A stretch of DNA of 39,230 nucleotides from Pseudomonadota bacterium (lineage in GTDB: Bacteria > Pseudomonadota > Alphaproteobacteria > Reyranellales > Reyranellaceae): NCBI GenBank assembly GCA_018240745.1, contig JAFEFF010000003.1:1-39230 (forward strand), in the 5' to 3' direction. The notes below the pieces were generated by a model that saw nothing but the letters and a program-made list of their open reading frames with translations, made no database searches and was not told the origin of the DNA. The translations under genes and the position numbers were made by a program. Shown here in pieces: positions 17,941-26,853 of the stretch (within the stretch, counting starts at the first letter, position 1; each line of letters opens with the position of its first letter).

Positions 17941-18016
17941 TGGTAGGCCCGGCAGGATTCGAACCTGCGACATAACCGTTATGAGCGGCTCGTTCTAACC
18001 ACTGAACTACGGGCCC
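17941..18016 (-). tRNA. tRNA with CAU anticodon, probably tRNA-Ile2 (lysidine type)
   Basis: On the minus strand the gene runs from GGGCCCG (18016-18010) to CGGGCCT-A-CCA (17951-17941), giving a seven-pair acceptor stem with one G-U pair and an encoded CCA. The T arm contains GGTTCGAATCC, and the anticodon loop is CTCATAA. It lacks the initiator-type features of tRNA-fMet. The CTCATAA loop context resembles E. coli ileX, so Ile2 (decoding AUA after TilS modification) is favoured over elongator Met, but sequence alone does not settle this. Confidence 0.88.
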
Positions 18017-18048
18017 GTTCCCAGAGGGGACAGCCCGCAGTCATACAC

Positions 18049-18756
18049 TCATTCGGCGGGCGGCACGAACATATAGCCGACGCCACGCACCGTGCGAATC
18101 ACCGTCGGCTTGTCGGGCGAGGGCTCGATCTTGCGACGGATGCGGGTGATGCGCAGGTCGATCGCCCGGTCGAACGGATCGCGCTGGCGATGGCTGGTGG
18201 TCTCGAGCAGCCAGTCGCGGCTGAGCGGCCGGTTGGGATTCTCGGCGAACAGCTTCAACAGGTCGAACTCGCCCGCCGTCACCGGCACGTCGTTGCCGGC
18301 ATCGTCGTTCAGGCCGCGCTTGGAGAGGTCGAGCGTGTGGGCGCCCATGCGCACCCGTTCGAGCCGCGGCGGCGTCGCCTTGTTGACCGAGCGGCGCAGC
18401 ACGCTCTTGCAGCGCGCCAGCAGTTCGCGCGGCTCGTAGGGCTTGGAGACATAGTCGTCGGCGCCGCTTTCCAGGCCGAGCACCTTGTCGACCGAATCGC
18501 CCGCCGCGGTCAGCATGATGATGCCGACCCGCGTGCTGCTCTCCCGCAGCCAGCGGGCCAGCGCGAACCCGTCATCCTGACCCGGCAGCTGGATGTCGAG
18601 CAGCACCAGATCGGGCATCGCCCGCGACACCTGGCGTCGCATCTGGGCCCCGTTCTCGACTGCGATAACCCGTAGATCGTGATTGGTGAGATAGGTCTCG
18701 GCCGCCTTGCGCTGAAATGCGTCGTCCTCGACCAGAAGAACCGAAGGCTGTTGCAT
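18049..18756 (-). CDS. OmpR/PhoB-type response regulator
   Basis: A 235-residue two-component response regulator. The receiver domain (about 1-120) shows the acidic pocket EDD (10-12), phospho-acceptor Asp54 in LVLLDIQLPG, the Thr of IMLTA, and Lys of VSKPYEP. The C-terminal winged helix (about 135-233) ends with the OmpR-type RAIDLRITRIRRKIE and TVRGVGYMFVP. Start 18756 (MQQPSVLLVEDD) is chosen; ATGs at 18765 and 18804 would add up to 16 residues. It is divergent from a hybrid histidine kinase 161 bases away, so kinase, Hpt protein and this regulator probably form one phosphorelay. Target genes are unknown; TorR-like regulators share this layout. Confidence 0.92.
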   Translation of the reverse strand: MQQPSVLLVEDDAFQRKAAETYLTNHDLRVIAVENGAQMRRQVSRAMPDLVLLDIQLPGQDDGFALARWLRESSTRVGIIMLTAAGDSVDKVLGLESGADDYVSKPYEPRELLARCKSVLRRSVNKATPPRLERVRMGAHTLDLSKRGLNDDAGNDVPVTAGEFDLLKLFAENPNRPLSRDWLLETTSHRQRDPFDRAIDLRITRIRRKIEPSPDKPTVIRTVRGVGYMFVPPAE

Positions 18757-18917
18757 GGCTATCATCCGAAAATAAATGAGTCTTAATGGCTGACAAAATA
18801 GCAAGCTTTTGCAACAATTTATAGCTCTTTCTTGAGATTCTTGATACAGTAATAGGCGTTTCTTTCTGTCATATCACCATTAGTTGGTTACCATCCCTTT
18901 TTTGAGACGATGACCCC

Positions 18918-21041
18918 ATGTCTCTCGCCCCCGATTCATCCACAGGCCCCTCCGGCGCCGTCGATCCACGACAGGATCTGTTCGTCCGCGCGGAGCTGAT
19001 CCGCCGCCTGTTCGACGGCTCGCACCAGTCGCGTTACTTCTCGTTCGTGCTGTGGCCGGTGATCGCCGCGATCTACTGGCGGCAGATCGATCTCAGCGAG
19101 CTGATCGCGCCGTTCGTCGCGCATCTCGCGGTGACCGTCGCGTTCGACGTCCTGCGCCGCAACTTCGCCATGGCCGATCCGTCGGACAAGGACGTGATGC
19201 GCTGGGGCTGGTGGTTCGCCGGACTCTCGTTCCTGGCCGGCGCATGCTGGGGCACTGCCGGTTTCCTGCTCGCGTCGAAGGACTACGAGCTGCAGCGCAT
19301 GCTGCTGGGACTGGTGCTGCTGGCGACCATCACGACGGCAGTGCCGATCCGCTCGGCGCATCCGCCGACCTTCTATGCTTTTGCGATCGCGACCACGGCG
19401 CCGCTGCTGCTCGTGTTGCTGATCTCGGTCGACCCCTTCTACAAGCTGGTCGGGATCGCCGGCGGTGCCTATGTCGGCCACCTGATGGCCTACGTGCGCG
19501 ACGTCCATCGCTGGCAGTACGACAACATCGCGTTGGCCTATCAGAAGGAAGAGCTCGCCCGTCGCCTGCAGGTCGCCTACGACGAGGAGCATGAGGCCCG
19601 CTCCGCCGCCACCGCCGCCCAGCAGGAGGCCGAGAAGGCGAACCAGGCGAAGTCGACCTTCCTGGCCACGGTGAGCCACGAGATCCGCACGCCGATGAAC
19701 GGCGTGCTGGGCATGGTCGATATCCTCGCCCACACGCCGCTCTCGCCGGAGCAGCGCGAATCGCTCGCTACCATCCGCTACTCGGCATCGGCGCTGCTGC
19801 GCATCATCGACGACATCCTCGACTTCTCGAAGATCGAGGCCGGCCGCCTCGAGCTCGAGCGCATCGAGCTGTCGACCGTCGAGCTGATCGAAAGCGTGGC
19901 CGAGGCGCTGTCGCCGCAAGCCGCCGCCAAGGGGCTGAAGCTCGCGGCCTATGTCGCGGCCGACGTGCCGGAGCGGGTGATGGGCGATCCCCTGCGGCTG
20001 CGCCAGATCCTTTTCAACCTGCTCGGCAATGCGCTCAAGTTCACCGAGAAAGGCTCGGTGCGCCTGTCGCTCGAGCGCGCCGGGTCGGCGCTCTGCATCA
20101 AGGTCGCCGACAGCGGCATCGGCCTTACCGAGGAGCAGCGCGAGCGGCTGTTCCAGCCGTTCGTGCAGGCCGACAGCACGACGACGCGCCGCTTCGGGGG
20201 CACCGGCCTTGGCCTCTCCATCGTGCGGCGCCTCGCCGAAGCCATGGGCGGCAGCGTCACGGCCGACAGCACGATCGGCATCGGCTCGACTTTCAGCGTC
20301 ACCGTGCCGCTCGATCCGGCGTCCGAAGTGGCGCCGGACGTGCGGCCGCTCGACGGTCTCTCGCTGGTATTGTCGCTGCCGGATGCCGAGGAGGCACGGG
20401 CGATCGCACGGTATCTCGAAGACGCAGGCGCCCGGGTCGTGGCCGAGACGACCGGTGCCTTCCTCGGTATCCGGCCGCTGGGCTCCAACGCCAATGCGGT
20501 GCCGATGCTCGATGCGCCGGGCAGCGAGGCGGGCCTGGCGCGCCCGTGGCGGCGAGATGCGCTGGTCCGCGCCGTTGCCCGCGCCTTCGGCCGCGGCCTG
20601 GCGGAAGCGCCGGTCCAGCCGACAACGGCGAAACCGCAGCTCGGCGGCCGCGTGCTGGTGGTCGACGACAACCCGGTCAACCGGCGCATCCTCGCCCGCC
20701 AGCTCGAGCTGGCCGGCGCCGCCGCGACCGACACGGCGGCGGGCGGCGAGGAGGCGCTCGAGCTGATGCGACGCGGCCACTACGACCTGGTGCTGGCCGA
20801 CCTGCAGATGCCGGGCATGGACGGCTTCGACCTCGCCCGCCGCATCCGCTTCCGCGAGCGCGAGGCCCGGCTGCAGCGCACGCCCATCCTCGCCATCACG
20901 GCGAGCGCCCTGGAGGACCATGAGGCCCGCACGCGCGAGGTCGGCATGGACGGGCTGGTGACCAAGCCGGTCGGCATCGAGGAGCTGCGCGCCACGCTGG
21001 ACATCTGGCTGAAGGACGCGCGGGTGGAGCGGGCGGCGTGA
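18918..21041 (+). CDS. Hybrid sensor histidine kinase with C-terminal receiver
   Basis: A 707-residue membrane kinase. Residues ~35-195 hold five to six hydrophobic segments without a recognisable periplasmic sensor, followed by a coiled coil rich in Glu/Ala (about 205-245). HisKA carries His254 in [14 protein letters not shown]; the HATPase domain has N-box [12 protein letters not shown]1 VADSGIGL and G2 [11 protein letters not shown] degenerate receiver-like segment around 475-555 lacks an obvious Asp site. The terminal receiver has DDN, Asp628 in [12 protein letters not shown] and Lys in VTKPVG. The separate Hpt gene overlaps the end by GTGA, completing a His-Asp-His-Asp relay to the divergent response regulator. 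The signal is unknown. Confidence 0.92.
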   Translation: MSLAPDSSTGPSGAVDPRQDLFVRAELIRRLFDGSHQSRYFSFVLWPVIAAIYWRQIDLSELIAPFVAHLAVTVAFDVLRRNFAMADPSDKDVMRWGWWFAGLSFLAGACWGTAGFLLASKDYELQRMLLGLVLLATITTAVPIRSAHPPTFYAFAIATTAPLLLVLLISVDPFYKLVGIAGGAYVGHLMAYVRDVHRWQYDNIALAYQKEELARRLQVAYDEEHEARSAATAAQQEAEKANQAKSTFLATVSHEIRTPMNGVLGMVDILAHTPLSPEQRESLATIRYSASALLRIIDDILDFSKIEAGRLELERIELSTVELIESVAEALSPQAAAKGLKLAAYVAADVPERVMGDPLRLRQILFNLLGNALKFTEKGSVRLSLERAGSALCIKVADSGIGLTEEQRERLFQPFVQADSTTTRRFGGTGLGLSIVRRLAEAMGGSVTADSTIGIGSTFSVTVPLDPASEVAPDVRPLDGLSLVLSLPDAEEARAIARYLEDAGARVVAETTGAFLGIRPLGSNANAVPMLDAPGSEAGLARPWRRDALVRAVARAFGRGLAEAPVQPTTAKPQLGGRVLVVDDNPVNRRILARQLELAGAAATDTAAGGEEALELMRRGHYDLVLADLQMPGMDGFDLARRIRFREREARLQRTPILAITASALEDHEARTREVGMDGLVTKPVGIEELRATLDIWLKDARVERAA

Positions 21042-21370
21042 AGGCCTACGACCGAGACAAGCTGGTCGAGCTGTTCGGCAACGACCCCGGCACGATCGCC
21101 GCCGTCGAGCGCGAGTTCTACGACACCGCGCGCGACGTCACGCGCGAGATCGCCGCGACCGACGACGCCGCCACGATCGCGCGCTCGGCGCACCGGCTGA
21201 AGGGCGCCTCCGGCATGATCGGCGCCGCGCCCTTGCGCGATCTCTCCGAAGCGATCGAACGCGCCGCCAAGGCCAAGGACATGCCGACTGTGCGCCGTCT
21301 CCACGACCGCCTGCGCGGCGAGGTCCTGCGCGTCGCCGACCAGGCCGGCCTGCCAAGCGAACCTCTTTGA
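21038..21370 (+). CDS. Hpt (histidine phosphotransfer) protein
   Basis: A 110-residue stand-alone Hpt protein. His52 in [14 protein letters not shown] is the expected phosphorylated residue, with the surrounding helical bundle ([14 protein letters not shown] before, [16 protein letters not shown] after). The start is GTG at 21038, overlapping the kinase stop as GTGA, so the two are translated together. In a phosphorelay it would pass phosphate from the kinase receiver (Asp628) to Asp54 of the response regulator encoded divergently. Some relatives carry Hpt as a domain of the kinase; here it is a separate gene. Confidence 0.88.
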   Translation: MKAYDRDKLVELFGNDPGTIAAVEREFYDTARDVTREIAATDDAATIARSAHRLKGASGMIGAAPLRDLSEAIERAAKAKDMPTVRRLHDRLRGEVLRVADQAGLPSEPL

Positions 21371-21413
21371 TCGTTATTCTTCTCCACTTGGTGGGGGAGA
21401 GGAGAAAGAAGGG

Positions 21414-22316
21414 CTACGCCTTTGGCCGCAGGAAGATCGTCGCCGAGTACGACAGCAGGGGCTTGCCGTTCTGCTCCAGCAGGCCGCGCAGGAAGGCGAG
21501 CGCCTTGCCGTGGCGCGGGACTTCGACGCGGGTGATCAGCGGCGAGTTCGCATCGCCCGCCGACAGGAACTCGGCGGCGAACGAGACGGTGCTGGGCGCC
21601 ATGCCGGTGACGATGCCGGCGGCGCGCGTCACCGCCGAATCGGCGAAGCTCATCATGTAGCCGCCGTGCAGCACGCCGCCCGAGTTGCACATGTGCGGCA
21701 GGGTCGGCTGGATCAGCGTCGCGCCGTCGACTTCCTTGCGGGCATAGGAAGGGCCGATATGGCGCGAGTAGACGCTGGCGTTGGACAGGAGCTCGAAGCC
21801 GTCCGGCACGGCCTGCGGTCCGATCTGCGCCAAGGGCGTCGCGACAGCCGCCGCCTGTTCCTTGCGGCCCATCACCTTGGTGCGCGCCACATGGCGCACC
21901 ACGCCCGACCACAGGGCGATGGTCTTGCCCTGCTGGGTGACACTGCCGCGCGCGAAGGCCAGGCGGCCGGTGACCTGCAAGGGCTCGCCGGTCGCCTCGA
22001 GCGGCGCGCCGGTCCGGCCGGCGCTCAGGAACTCGACCGCGATGCTGACCGTCATGGCGAACGAGGTGTTGGTGCCGCCGTCGGCGGCGCGGCCCGCGAC
22101 CAGGCACAATGCATAGTCGGCGAAGGTCAGGATGGCGCCGCCATGCACGCCGCCGCGATAGTTGCCGTGCCGCGCCTCGGTCGGCAGCACGCAATGCACC
22201 GATCCGGCCTTCGAGGCGTCGCCGTCGATCCGGAAATAGAAGGGACCGACATGGTCCTCGAATGGGTCGGGCGGCGTGAAGACCGAGTAGCGGGCCAAGT
22301 CGATGGAATCGGGCAT
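21414..22316 (-). CDS. Tandem hotdog-fold thioesterase (PaaI-like, two domains)
   Basis: A 300-residue protein with two consecutive hotdog domains. Domain 1 (about 20-145) has GNYRGGVHGGAILTFADYAL and domain 2 (about 165-298) has LPHMCNSGGVLHGGYMMSFADSA; both carry the HGG followed by an acidic residue seen in PaaI-type acyl-CoA thioesterases, and both end with a SAEFLSAG- or SIAVEFLSAG-like strand. Two fused domains can make the dimer-like active unit in one chain. The substrate is unknown, probably an acyl-CoA. The gene is divergent by 58 bases from an enoyl-CoA hydratase-like gene, so the two may share a promoter region and pathway. Confidence 0.85.
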   Translation of the reverse strand: MPDSIDLARYSVFTPPDPFEDHVGPFYFRIDGDASKAGSVHCVLPTEARHGNYRGGVHGGAILTFADYALCLVAGRAADGGTNTSFAMTVSIAVEFLSAGRTGAPLEATGEPLQVTGRLAFARGSVTQQGKTIALWSGVVRHVARTKVMGRKEQAAAVATPLAQIGPQAVPDGFELLSNASVYSRHIGPSYARKEVDGATLIQPTLPHMCNSGGVLHGGYMMSFADSAVTRAAGIVTGMAPSTVSFAAEFLSAGDANSPLITRVEVPRHGKALAFLRGLLEQNGKPLLSYSATIFLRPKA

Positions 22317-22374
22317 TTCGATGCTCTAATAGAAGAACTTCCGGCAAACCAGAAGCGTCACGGAGCGAAACGTC

Positions 22375-23160
22375 ATGGCGGGCGCCCACAAGGTCGACAT
22401 TTCCTGGGATCGCCGTCCTGGCGGCACGGTCGCGCGAGTTGTGTACGACAATGCACGCAAGCTGAATGCGGTGAATCCGCCGGCGCTGCTCGACCTGACC
22501 GAGGCCTTCCTCGGCCTGGCGCGCGAGGACGATCTGCGTTGCGTGGTGTTCTCCGGCGCCGGCGGGCGGGCCTTCATCGGCGGTGCCGACATCAACCACA
22601 TGACGACGATGAAGCATCCCGAGGACGGGCGCCGCTTCCTCACCCAGATCCACAAGCTCTGCCAGGCGATTCGCGACGTGCCCGTGCCGGTGATCTGCAA
22701 GGCCGAGGGCTACACCTTGGGCGCCGGGCTCGAGGTTGCGGTGTCGTGCGACCTCCGCATCGCCGCCGACACGGCCTGGTTCGGCATGCCGGAAGTAAAG
22801 GTGGGCCTGCCGTCCGTCGTCGAGGCGGCATTGCTGCCGCGCCTGATCGGCTGGGGCCGCACCTCCTGGCTGCTGCTGACCGCGGAGAACATCGACGCTG
22901 CCACTGCCGACCGTTGGGGCCTGGTCGAGCAGGTCGTGCCGGAGGCCGGGCTCGACGAGGCGGTCGAGCGTTGCGTCACGTCGATCGTCGAGGCGACGCC
23001 CAAGGCATTGCGGGCGCAGAAGCGGCTGATGCGGCGCTGGGAGCGGCTGTCGATCGACGAAGGCATCCAGGCGGGCATCGACGCGATGGCGGAGTCGGTC
23101 GCCGACGCCGAGCATCTCGAGCGCATGACCGCCTTCGTCAACCGCAAGCGGAAGGGGTGA
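22375..23160 (+). CDS. Enoyl-CoA hydratase/isomerase family protein
   Basis: A 261-residue crotonase-fold protein. The oxyanion-hole segments are GGRAFIGGADINHM and YTLGAGLEVAVSCDLRIA. Both acidic residues of true hydratases are present: Glu in GAGLEVAVSCD and Glu in FGMPEVKVGLP, so hydratase activity is plausible, although the family also includes isomerases and hydrolases. The C-terminal helices (KALRAQKRLMRRW) are typical. It precedes the AtuA-like gene by two bases, and the pair probably acts in breakdown of a branched or unusual acyl-CoA. GGAG lies shortly before the ATG. Confidence 0.88.
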   Translation: MAGAHKVDISWDRRPGGTVARVVYDNARKLNAVNPPALLDLTEAFLGLAREDDLRCVVFSGAGGRAFIGGADINHMTTMKHPEDGRRFLTQIHKLCQAIRDVPVPVICKAEGYTLGAGLEVAVSCDLRIAADTAWFGMPEVKVGLPSVVEAALLPRLIGWGRTSWLLLTAENIDAATADRWGLVEQVVPEAGLDEAVERCVTSIVEATPKALRAQKRLMRRWERLSIDEGIQAGIDAMAESVADAEHLERMTAFVNRKRKG

Positions 23161-23162
23161 GC

Positions 23163-24953
23163 ATGAAGACTGTCCGCATCGGCTGCCATTCCGGCTTCTG
23201 GGGCGACACCGAGACCGCCGCCGCCCAGCTCGTCCGCAACGGCAACATCGACTACCTGGTGAGCGACTATCTTGCCGAGGTCACGATGTCGATCCTGGCC
23301 GCGCAGAAGCTGCGCAACCCGCAGGCCGGCTACGCCACGGACTTCGTCAGCGTGTTCGGGCCGCTCGCGAAAGAGATCGCCGACAAGAAGATCAAGGTCA
23401 TCACCAACGCCGGCGGCGTGAACCCGCAGGCCTGCCGCGACGCCGTGCTCAAGGCGTGCGAGGCGGCGGGCGTGACGCTGAAGGTCGCGCTGGTGCTGGG
23501 CGACGACCTGCAGCCGCGCGCCGAGGAGCTGCGCAAGCTCGATATCCGCGAGATGGACGCCGGCGCCGAGTTGCCCAGGCGCATCGCCAGCATGAACGCC
23601 TATCTCGGCGGTTTCCCGATCGCGCGGGCGCTGGCCGAGGGCGCCGATGTGGTGATCACCGGCCGTTGCGTCGATTCGGCGGTGACCTTGGGCGCGCTGA
23701 TTCATGAATTCGGCTGGAGCATGGACGACCACGACAAGCTCGCGGCCGGCACCCTGTGCGGCCACATCATCGAATGCGGTGCGCAGTGCAACGGTGGCAA
23801 CTTCACCGACTGGCGGCTGGTGCAGGGCTACGACGACATGGGCTTCCCGGTCGCCGAAGTGGAGAGCGACGGCAGCTTCGTGCTCGGCAAGCCCGACGGC
23901 ACCGGCGGCCTGATCACGCCCGCGACCGTGGCCGAGCAGATGCTCTACGAGATCGGCGATCCGCGCGCCTACATCGTGCCGGACGTGGTCTGCGACTTCA
24001 CCGGGGCGCGCTACGAGCAGGTCGGCAAGGATCGCGTGCGCGTCTCGGGCGCGAAGGGGCGGCCCGCGACCGACACCTACAAGGTCTCCACGACGTTTCC
24101 AGACGGCTACAAGCTCTCGACCATTTTCATGCTGGGCGGCCGCGAGGCGGTCGCCAAGGGCAGGCACAGCGCCGAATCGATCATCAAGAAGACGCGCCGC
24201 GTGTTCGCCGAAAAGGGCTGGCCCGACTATCGCGATGTCAGCATCGAGGTGATCGGCGGCGAGGCGACCTACGGCCCGCACGCGCGCACGGCCGACAGCC
24301 GCGAGGTCGTGGTCAAGATCGCCGCCAAGCACGACAGCAAGGAGGCCCTCGGGCTGCTCGGGCGCGAGATCGCACCGATGTCGACCGGGGGCGTGGTCGG
24401 CATGACCGGCAGCTTCGGCGCCGGCCGCGCGTCGGCGACGCCGGTGATCCGGATGTTCTCCTGCCTGGTGCCCAAGACGCAGGTGCCGGTGACGATCGAC
24501 CTCGATGGCCGCCAGATCCCAATGCAAGAGGGCGCCCGTTCGGGCGGCTTCACATCGGCGCAATTGCCGGTCGAGGCGCCGCCCGCGCCGTCGAAGGCTG
24601 TGGGCGCGACCAAGACCGTGCCGTTGGTCTCGCTGGCCTACGGCCGCTCGGGGGACAAGGGCGATAACGCCAATATCGGCATCTTCGCCCGCAAGCCGGA
24701 GTACGTGCCGATCCTCGAGTCCGAGGTGACGGAGGAGGCGGTGGCGCAGTACTTCGCCCATCGCATCAACGGCAAGGTGACGCGCTGGCGACTGCCCGGC
24801 ATCGGCGGCTTCAATTTCCTGCTACGCCAAGCGTTGGGCGGCGGCGGCATGGCCTCGCTCAAGGCCGACCCGCTGGCCAAGGCCTTCGCCCAGATGCTGC
24901 TCGACATGCCGGTGAAAGTGCCGGCGGAGATGGCCCGGGAGCTCGCCGCATAG
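23163..24953 (+). CDS. AtuA-like acyclic terpene utilisation family protein (DUF1446) with C-terminal ferredoxin-fold extension
   Basis: A 596-residue protein. The DUF1446/AtuA domain covers roughly residues 1-455 (MKTVRIGCHSGFWGDTE, VITNAGGVNPQACRDAV, VVITGRCVDSAVTLG, HIIECGAQCNGGNFTDW). A second domain near 485-590, with LAYGRSGDKGDNANIGIFAR, corresponds to the AtuA-like/DUF4387-type C-terminal domain, encoded separately in some organisms. AtuA was named from acyclic terpene (citronellol/geraniol) degradation in Pseudomonas, but its reaction is not established to my knowledge. Here it is paired with an enoyl-CoA hydratase-like gene and a thioesterase; no biotin-dependent carboxylase of a full Atu pathway is visible, so the substrate may differ. 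Confidence 0.87.
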   Translation: MKTVRIGCHSGFWGDTETAAAQLVRNGNIDYLVSDYLAEVTMSILAAQKLRNPQAGYATDFVSVFGPLAKEIADKKIKVITNAGGVNPQACRDAVLKACEAAGVTLKVALVLGDDLQPRAEELRKLDIREMDAGAELPRRIASMNAYLGGFPIARALAEGADVVITGRCVDSAVTLGALIHEFGWSMDDHDKLAAGTLCGHIIECGAQCNGGNFTDWRLVQGYDDMGFPVAEVESDGSFVLGKPDGTGGLITPATVAEQMLYEIGDPRAYIVPDVVCDFTGARYEQVGKDRVRVSGAKGRPATDTYKVSTTFPDGYKLSTIFMLGGREAVAKGRHSAESIIKKTRRVFAEKGWPDYRDVSIEVIGGEATYGPHARTADSREVVVKIAAKHDSKEALGLLGREIAPMSTGGVVGMTGSFGAGRASATPVIRMFSCLVPKTQVPVTIDLDGRQIPMQEGARSGGFTSAQLPVEAPPAPSKAVGATKTVPLVSLAYGRSGDKGDNANIGIFARKPEYVPILESEVTEEAVAQYFAHRINGKVTRWRLPGIGGFNFLLRQALGGGGMASLKADPLAKAFAQMLLDMPVKVPAEMARELAA

Positions 24954-25045
24954 GGCGTGAGCTTATCCACAGGGAATGACAAAGGAGAGGGTAGCAGGAA
25001 GGTGGGAAGAATCGCCCAAAACCCTTGTACCATCGGCATCGAAGG

Positions 25046-25065
25046 CTTCCCACGCGGGTGGGAAG
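25046..25065. terminator. Bidirectional hairpin between converging genes
   Basis: CTTCCCAC (25046-25053) and GTGGGAAG (25058-25065) form a perfect eight-pair stem with a GCGG loop. It lies between the stop of the AtuA-like gene (24953) and the stop of the HXXEE gene on the other strand (25085). There is no clear T tract, so termination is inferred from position and stem strength. Confidence 0.5.
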
Positions 25066-25084
25066 TCGTGGGAAGTTTCCGGCG

Positions 25085-25795
25085 CTAGGTCGCGAAGCGG
25101 CGCACCACGCGCCGGCCCGACAGGATCACCACCAGCAGCATCGCCAGCAGCGGATTGGCGATCTGGAACAGCAGCAGGGTCTCGAGGCCGAAGCGGCCGT
25201 TCACGTAGGACATCAGCGATCCCATCAGGATCGCGTGCACGACGGCGCCGGCGAACAGGGTCGCGAGCAGGGCGCGCACGCCGAGATGGTAGCGCGTGAT
25301 CGCCGCCGCGAAGGCGAGCAGCGACAATGGCAGGAAGAGCGCGAGTGCCGTCAGGAGGCCCGGGTTGTAGCTCTGCGAGGTGAGTGCCGGCACGGCGTGG
25401 GCGAACAGGTTGGTCGCCGGGATGGCGAAGAAGCTGAGGCCGATCACCGGCCAGCGCGCCGCCAGCAGTGCGGACAGCGGGCCGGCCACCCAGACGGCGG
25501 CGATATTGACCGCGGTGATGAACGGGACCGGCACAGGACAGGTGCCGGCGTCGGCGAATCCGATCTGGCCGCACAGGAAGCCGCGGAAGGCATAGGCCCT
25601 GTCCTGGGCGTCGATGCCATGCTCCTCGAACTGGTGCAGGAGGTAGGCGCAGACCGCGGCCCAGGTCAGCCAGCCGATGTCGCGCCAGCGCGAGATCGAG
25701 CGATTCGTCCGCAGCGCATCGGTGGTCAGGAGAACGAACAGCAGTCCCGCGGCGCCGAGGCCGATCCAGGGCCAGCCGTGGCCGAAATCGAGCAT
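25085..25795 (-). CDS. HXXEE domain membrane protein
   Basis: A 236-residue polytopic membrane protein with about seven hydrophobic segments. The motif HQFEEH, about 45 residues from the start in the second segment, is the hallmark of the HXXEE family, whose function is not known. Further histidines and Asn/Pro in membrane segments (FFAIPATNLFAHAVPALTS) fit the family. Start 25795 (MLDFGHGWPW) is chosen because the upstream in-frame extension to 25930 has no hydrophobic or conserved character. It converges with the AtuA-like gene and is divergent from the small basic protein gene; no functional link to either is evident. Confidence 0.75.
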   Translation of the reverse strand: MLDFGHGWPWIGLGAAGLLFVLLTTDALRTNRSISRWRDIGWLTWAAVCAYLLHQFEEHGIDAQDRAYAFRGFLCGQIGFADAGTCPVPVPFITAVNIAAVWVAGPLSALLAARWPVIGLSFFAIPATNLFAHAVPALTSQSYNPGLLTALALFLPLSLLAFAAAITRYHLGVRALLATLFAGAVVHAILMGSLMSYVNGRFGLETLLLFQIANPLLAMLLVVILSGRRVVRRFAT

Positions 25796-25972
25796 TCGAA
25801 GAAGGGTAACGCCTGCCGATTCGAGCGTCGACGCCCGGAGTGTATCGCACGTGACACGGACGATGCCGCTTCGCTCATCAGCCACGCGACATCCGGGCCG
25901 GATGAAGCAGCGGTTCGTGGAGGCGGTCACTCGGCCGGGGCAGGGGCTCGGCGAATGGTGTATCCTTGCGGC

Positions 25973-26134
25973 ATGACTGCCTCAGTCAAATCGCCGGATC
26001 CCAAGGACGAGCGGGCGGAGCGCTTGGCTGCCGCCCTGCGGGAAAACCTCAAGCGCCGCAAGCTTCAGGCCCGCTCCCAGGCGGAGGCGAAGGAGCAGGC
26101 CAAGAGGGCAGGGAAGGAAAAGGAAAAGCCATGA
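25973..26134 (+). CDS. Small basic protein conserved near murA
   Basis: A 53-residue, highly charged, helix-forming protein. It contains ERLAAALRENLKRRKLQAR followed by a Lys/Glu/Ala-rich tail ending GKEKEKP. Small proteins with the LRxNLKRRKxQARxR pattern occur just upstream of murA in many alphaproteobacteria (recalled, not searched); here dcd lies between. There is no membrane segment or signal. Function is unknown; the composition would suit nucleic-acid or ribosome contact, which is speculation. The reading frame stays open far upstream, so the start at 25973 rests on the position of the conserved part. Confidence 0.65.
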   Translation: MTASVKSPDPKDERAERLAAALRENLKRRKLQARSQAEAKEQAKRAGKEKEKP

Positions 26135-26283
26135 CCGGCCGTATGCTTGCCGTCATCGGCCCGGGAATGCGCCAACAAGCACGTCGCAGCCTCGACAGGT
26201 TTCCCCGCTAGCCGGAAGGAGTCCGGTTGAGCGGTTCCGCCCGCTCGTCTAGAAGCCTAGGACCCCTCCCGGACAAGACAAGA

Positions 26284-26838
26284 ATGGCCATTCTCTCCGA
26301 CCGCTGGATCCGCCGCATGGCGCAGGAGAAGGGCATGATCGAGCCCTTCGTCGATGCCCAGAAGCGCGACGGCATCATCTCCTATGGTCTCTCCTCCTAC
26401 GGCTACGATGCGCGCGTCGGCACCGACTTCAAGATCTTCACCAACGTCGATTCGGCGGTGGTCGATCCGAAGAACTTCGCCGAGAACAGCTTCGTCGACC
26501 GTACCACCGACGTCTGCATCATCCCGCCCAACTCCTTTGCGCTCGCCCGCACGATCGAGTATTTCCGCATCCCGCGCGACGTGCTGGTGATCTGCGTCGG
26601 CAAGTCGACCTACGCGCGCTGCGGCATCATCGTGAATGTCACGCCGCTCGAGCCGGAGTGGGAGGGCCACGTCACGCTCGAGTTCTCCAACACCACGCCC
26701 TTGCCGGCGAAAATCTACGCCAACGAAGGCGCCTGCCAGTTCCTGTTCCTTCAGGGCAACGAACCCTGCGAGGTTTCCTACCGCGACAAGGCCGGAAAAT
26801 ACCAGGGCCAGCGCGGCGTGACTTTACCGAAGATCTAA
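26284..26838 (+). CDS. dcd: dCTP deaminase
   Basis: A 184-residue enzyme converting dCTP to dUTP and ammonia in pyrimidine deoxynucleotide synthesis; it is a homotrimer in the family. Typical segments are [54 protein letters not shown] (conserved Ser/Arg and the catalytic Glu region) and the C-terminal [14 protein letters not shown]. The start ATG 26284 gives the usual protein start; 19 more in-frame residues upstream are not conserved-looking. It lies 15 bases ahead of murA and is probably co-transcribed with it. Confidence 0.95.
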   Translation: MAILSDRWIRRMAQEKGMIEPFVDAQKRDGIISYGLSSYGYDARVGTDFKIFTNVDSAVVDPKNFAENSFVDRTTDVCIIPPNSFALARTIEYFRIPRDVLVICVGKSTYARCGIIVNVTPLEPEWEGHVTLEFSNTTPLPAKIYANEGACQFLFLQGNEPCEVSYRDKAGKYQGQRGVTLPKI

Positions 26839-26853
26839 GGAATCCCCACCCTC

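Noticed and set aside
18841..18854. TTGATACAGTAATA as an FNR-type box between the divergent regulator and kinase genes
   Set aside because: Only the left half-site TTGAT matches; the right half is not ATCAA or GCAA.
21376..21412. Palindromic TTCTCCAC-TTG-GTGGGGGA sequence between the Hpt and thioesterase genes as a mobile repeat
   Set aside because: It resembles common intergenic palindromes of alphaproteobacteria and may serve as a terminator, but one imperfect copy in the window gives no basis for a repeat family.
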